NCBI GenBank assembly: GCA_902764875.1
Contig: CACWXP010000005.1
Location: 62,001-126,000 of the forward strand
Direction: 5' to 3'
Source: an uncultured Eubacteriales bacterium
GTDB lineage: Bacteria > Bacillota > Clostridia > Christensenellales > Aristaeellaceae
Length of the DNA stretch: 64,000 nt
Shown here: positions 62,640 through 64,000 of the stretch, one piece after another
Numbering within the stretch: position 1 is the stretch's first letter
Layout: every line of letters begins with the position of its first letter
Notes under the pieces: generated by a model
Told to the model about the DNA's origin: nothing
What the model saw: only the letters and a program-made list of their open reading frames with translations
Databases searched by the model: none
Translations under genes and position numbers: made by a program

Positions 62640-63344
62640 TTACTCTGCCTCGAAGGTAATACTTACGGACGCGCTGACAACCAGCTTCGCGGATTGAACG
62701 ACTGTACCTCCAATATCAGCTTCCGCTTCTTCAACATCAAAGCCCTTGGCGTACATATTGCCCACAGTATTTGTGTAGTTGTAAACGCCGCCCTCAGAGA
62801 TCACTTCGATTCCTTTGATCTTCAGTCCGGCAGCTTCAGCCAGAACTTCACCTTTGGCCTTTGCATCAGCCACTGCTTTTTTCATAGCTTCGGTTTCCGC
62901 ATCAGTGGTGTCAGAGGCAGAGAAATTGATGCCGTTCAGCGTGTTTGCCCCGGCGGCAAAGCAGACGTCGATAATGCTTCCTACGCTTTCCATATCCGTG
63001 ACTTTGATGTCCAGCGTGGAGTTTGCATTGTAGGCGACAATCTGTTCCTGATCTTCTTCGTAATCGTAGATGGCGTAGATGTTGATGAAATCCGTGTTAA
63101 TGTTTTCTTCCTTCACACCGGCATCAATGAGCGCAGCTCTTATTGCAGCGATGGTTTCATTGACTTTCTGCTGGGCTTTCAGGACATCCTTGTCCCGAGC
63201 ATTCACGCCCAGAGAAATGACAGCAGTATCCGCGCTGACTCGGACTTCGCCGGTGCCGTTAACCGTGATCTTGGTATCGGCAAGAGCCGTTGTGGCTGCC
63301 AGGATCAAAACGATGGACAGGAAAATAGCAATCAGTTTTTTCAT
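62640..63344 (-). CDS. SIMPL-domain (DUF541) secreted protein
   Basis: A 234-residue exported protein: signal peptide MKKLIAIFLSIVLILAATTALA, then the SIMPL fold with KITVNGTGEVRVSADTAVISLGV at the start and a C-terminal FDVEEAEADIGGTVVQSAKLVVSASVSITFE. The start has AAGGACGG eight bases upstream; a 101-codon extension upstream is not supported. The function of this family in bacteria is largely unknown, with reported roles in oxidative stress in some species. No lipobox. Confidence 0.9.
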   Translation of the reverse strand: MKKLIAIFLSIVLILAATTALADTKITVNGTGEVRVSADTAVISLGVNARDKDVLKAQQKVNETIAAIRAALIDAGVKEENINTDFINIYAIYDYEEDQEQIVAYNANSTLDIKVTDMESVGSIIDVCFAAGANTLNGINFSASDTTDAETEAMKKAVADAKAKGEVLAEAAGLKIKGIEVISEGGVYNYTNTVGNMYAKGFDVEEAEADIGGTVVQSAKLVVSASVSITFEAE

Positions 63345-63559
63345 GAGGATTACCGTCCTTTCTGCGGGAAGGCAGACTTTTCCCTTTCCCACATTATATC
63401 TGACGCACGGGAAATAGAAAAGTTCCCCGTTCGTGAGAATAAACATGCCGAAGCCTGAAAAAGTGGAAAAGACGGGCTGGATATGGTAAAATCGTAAGCC
63501 ACAGAAGCGATAGGTTTGCCTCTGTGATAATTTCCTGTGATGGGGCAGGAGGTGCATGC

Positions 63560-63898
63560 ATGATGACACGGCAGGACGTTTTTGAAATGCCGTTTGAGAA
63601 GGTTTACCAGTGCCTTGTCCAGAAGGCCGAACGGAAAGGTCGGACACAGGAAGAAGTGGACCAGGTTATCAAATGGCTGACTGGTTATGTCAGTATGGAT
63701 ATCCTGAACGGGTTGACCTACGGACAGTTTCTATCCCTGGCTCCGATGTGGAATCCTCGATCTGACCTGATCACCGGTTCCATCTGCGGGGTTAAGGTTG
63801 AGGAAATTGATGATCCTATGACAAAGAAGATGCGGCAGCTGGATAAACTAATCGACGAACTGGCAACAGGAAAACCGATGGAGAAGGTGCTGAGATGA
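63560..63898 (+). CDS. DUF2200 family protein
   Basis: A 112-residue cytosolic protein: the conserved block MPFEKVYQCLVQKAERKGRTQEEVDQVIKWLTGY and MWNPRSDLITGSICGVKVEEI are characteristic of DUF2200. The ATG is preceded by AGGAGG seven bases upstream; a second ATG follows at once. The function is unknown. Its stop overlaps the next gene's ATG (ATGA), so the two are probably translated together. Confidence 0.9.
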   Translation: MMTRQDVFEMPFEKVYQCLVQKAERKGRTQEEVDQVIKWLTGYVSMDILNGLTYGQFLSLAPMWNPRSDLITGSICGVKVEEIDDPMTKKMRQLDKLIDELATGKPMEKVLR

Positions 63899-64000
63899 CG
63901 ATTGATGAATACATACCATTTGACTACCATCCATTGCCGCGATTTGCCGGGTTGGCCTGGTTTTCCGGCAGGAATGTACGATTTTCCGGCGCGCAAATCG
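63895..64000 (+). CDS. Hypothetical protein, cut by the window end
   Basis: Starts ATGACGATTGATGAATAC, with the ATG sharing four bases with the DUF2200 stop. The visible 35 codons read MTIDEYIPFDYHPLPRFAGL and go on without stop to the window edge. I do not recognise it; the overlap suggests that it is made with DUF2200. Confidence 0.6.
   Translation, partial: MTIDEYIPFDYHPLPRFAGLAWFSGRNVRFSGAQI

Overview
The window reads as chromosomal DNA of a GC-rich, probably gut or rumen, anaerobic Clostridia-like Bacillota. The grounds are strong AGGAGG-type ribosome sites, sigma-A promoters (TTGACA-17-TATAAT type), Met/Cys and branched-chain amino acid ABC systems, an Rrf2/IscS/IscU sulfur locus of Firmicutes type, family-5 binding proteins beside glycosidases, and DUF1461 and SIMPL proteins. 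This placement is inference; there is no rRNA marker here. Almost everything is transcribed leftward (minus strand). No tRNA, rRNA, CRISPR array or complete insertion sequence was seen.

Layout. 1-7.1 kb: an iron(II) uptake operon of the FTR1/P19/DUF2318/FtsX-permease type, with a divergent small AraC-type regulator and a DtxR-family metal regulator. Several TTAG..CTAA dyads lie between them. 7.1-14.8 kb: a long sulfur amino acid operon (MetQ-MetQ-MetN-MetI-Rrf2-M20 hydrolase-MetN-MetI) headed by a 42-codon cysteine-rich leader peptide and an attenuator-like terminator. 14.8-16.4 kb: IscU and IscS, whose promoter shares a dyad with the sulfur operon promoter. 16.5-21.4 kb: the livFGMHK branched-chain amino acid importer. 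21.4-26.1 kb: an FNT channel, UvrA and a diguanylate cyclase. 26.1-32.1 kb: TsaD, a DUF1461 membrane protein, RF2 and SecA, with odd GGATTCAGG-type repeats in the spacers and inside tsaD. 32.2-36.6 kb: polysaccharide deacetylase, a repetitive surface protein and a zinc-ribbon membrane protein.

36.7-53.4 kb is a glycan-use locus: a Dpp/Opp-like ABC importer, two GH3 enzymes, a GH2 beta-mannosidase, a GH51 arabinofuranosidase and a second sugar-binding protein. The hydrolases lack signal peptides, so intact oligosaccharides are probably imported and cut inside the cell. 53.6-64 kb holds a truncated AAA ATPase, an AlkD-like protein, a MATE exporter, a secreted beta-helix protein, a phosphatase, a two-component system, a repetitive secreted protein, an MFS transporter, an AraC remnant, a SIMPL protein, DUF2200 and a partial gene.

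The most noteworthy item is the proposed ribosome-mediated cysteine attenuator at 14.46-14.71 kb. It has a promoter, a leader ORF with Cys-Cys codons, an intrinsic terminator, and an 11-nt antiterminator inside the leader ORF that is complementary to the terminator's 5' arm.
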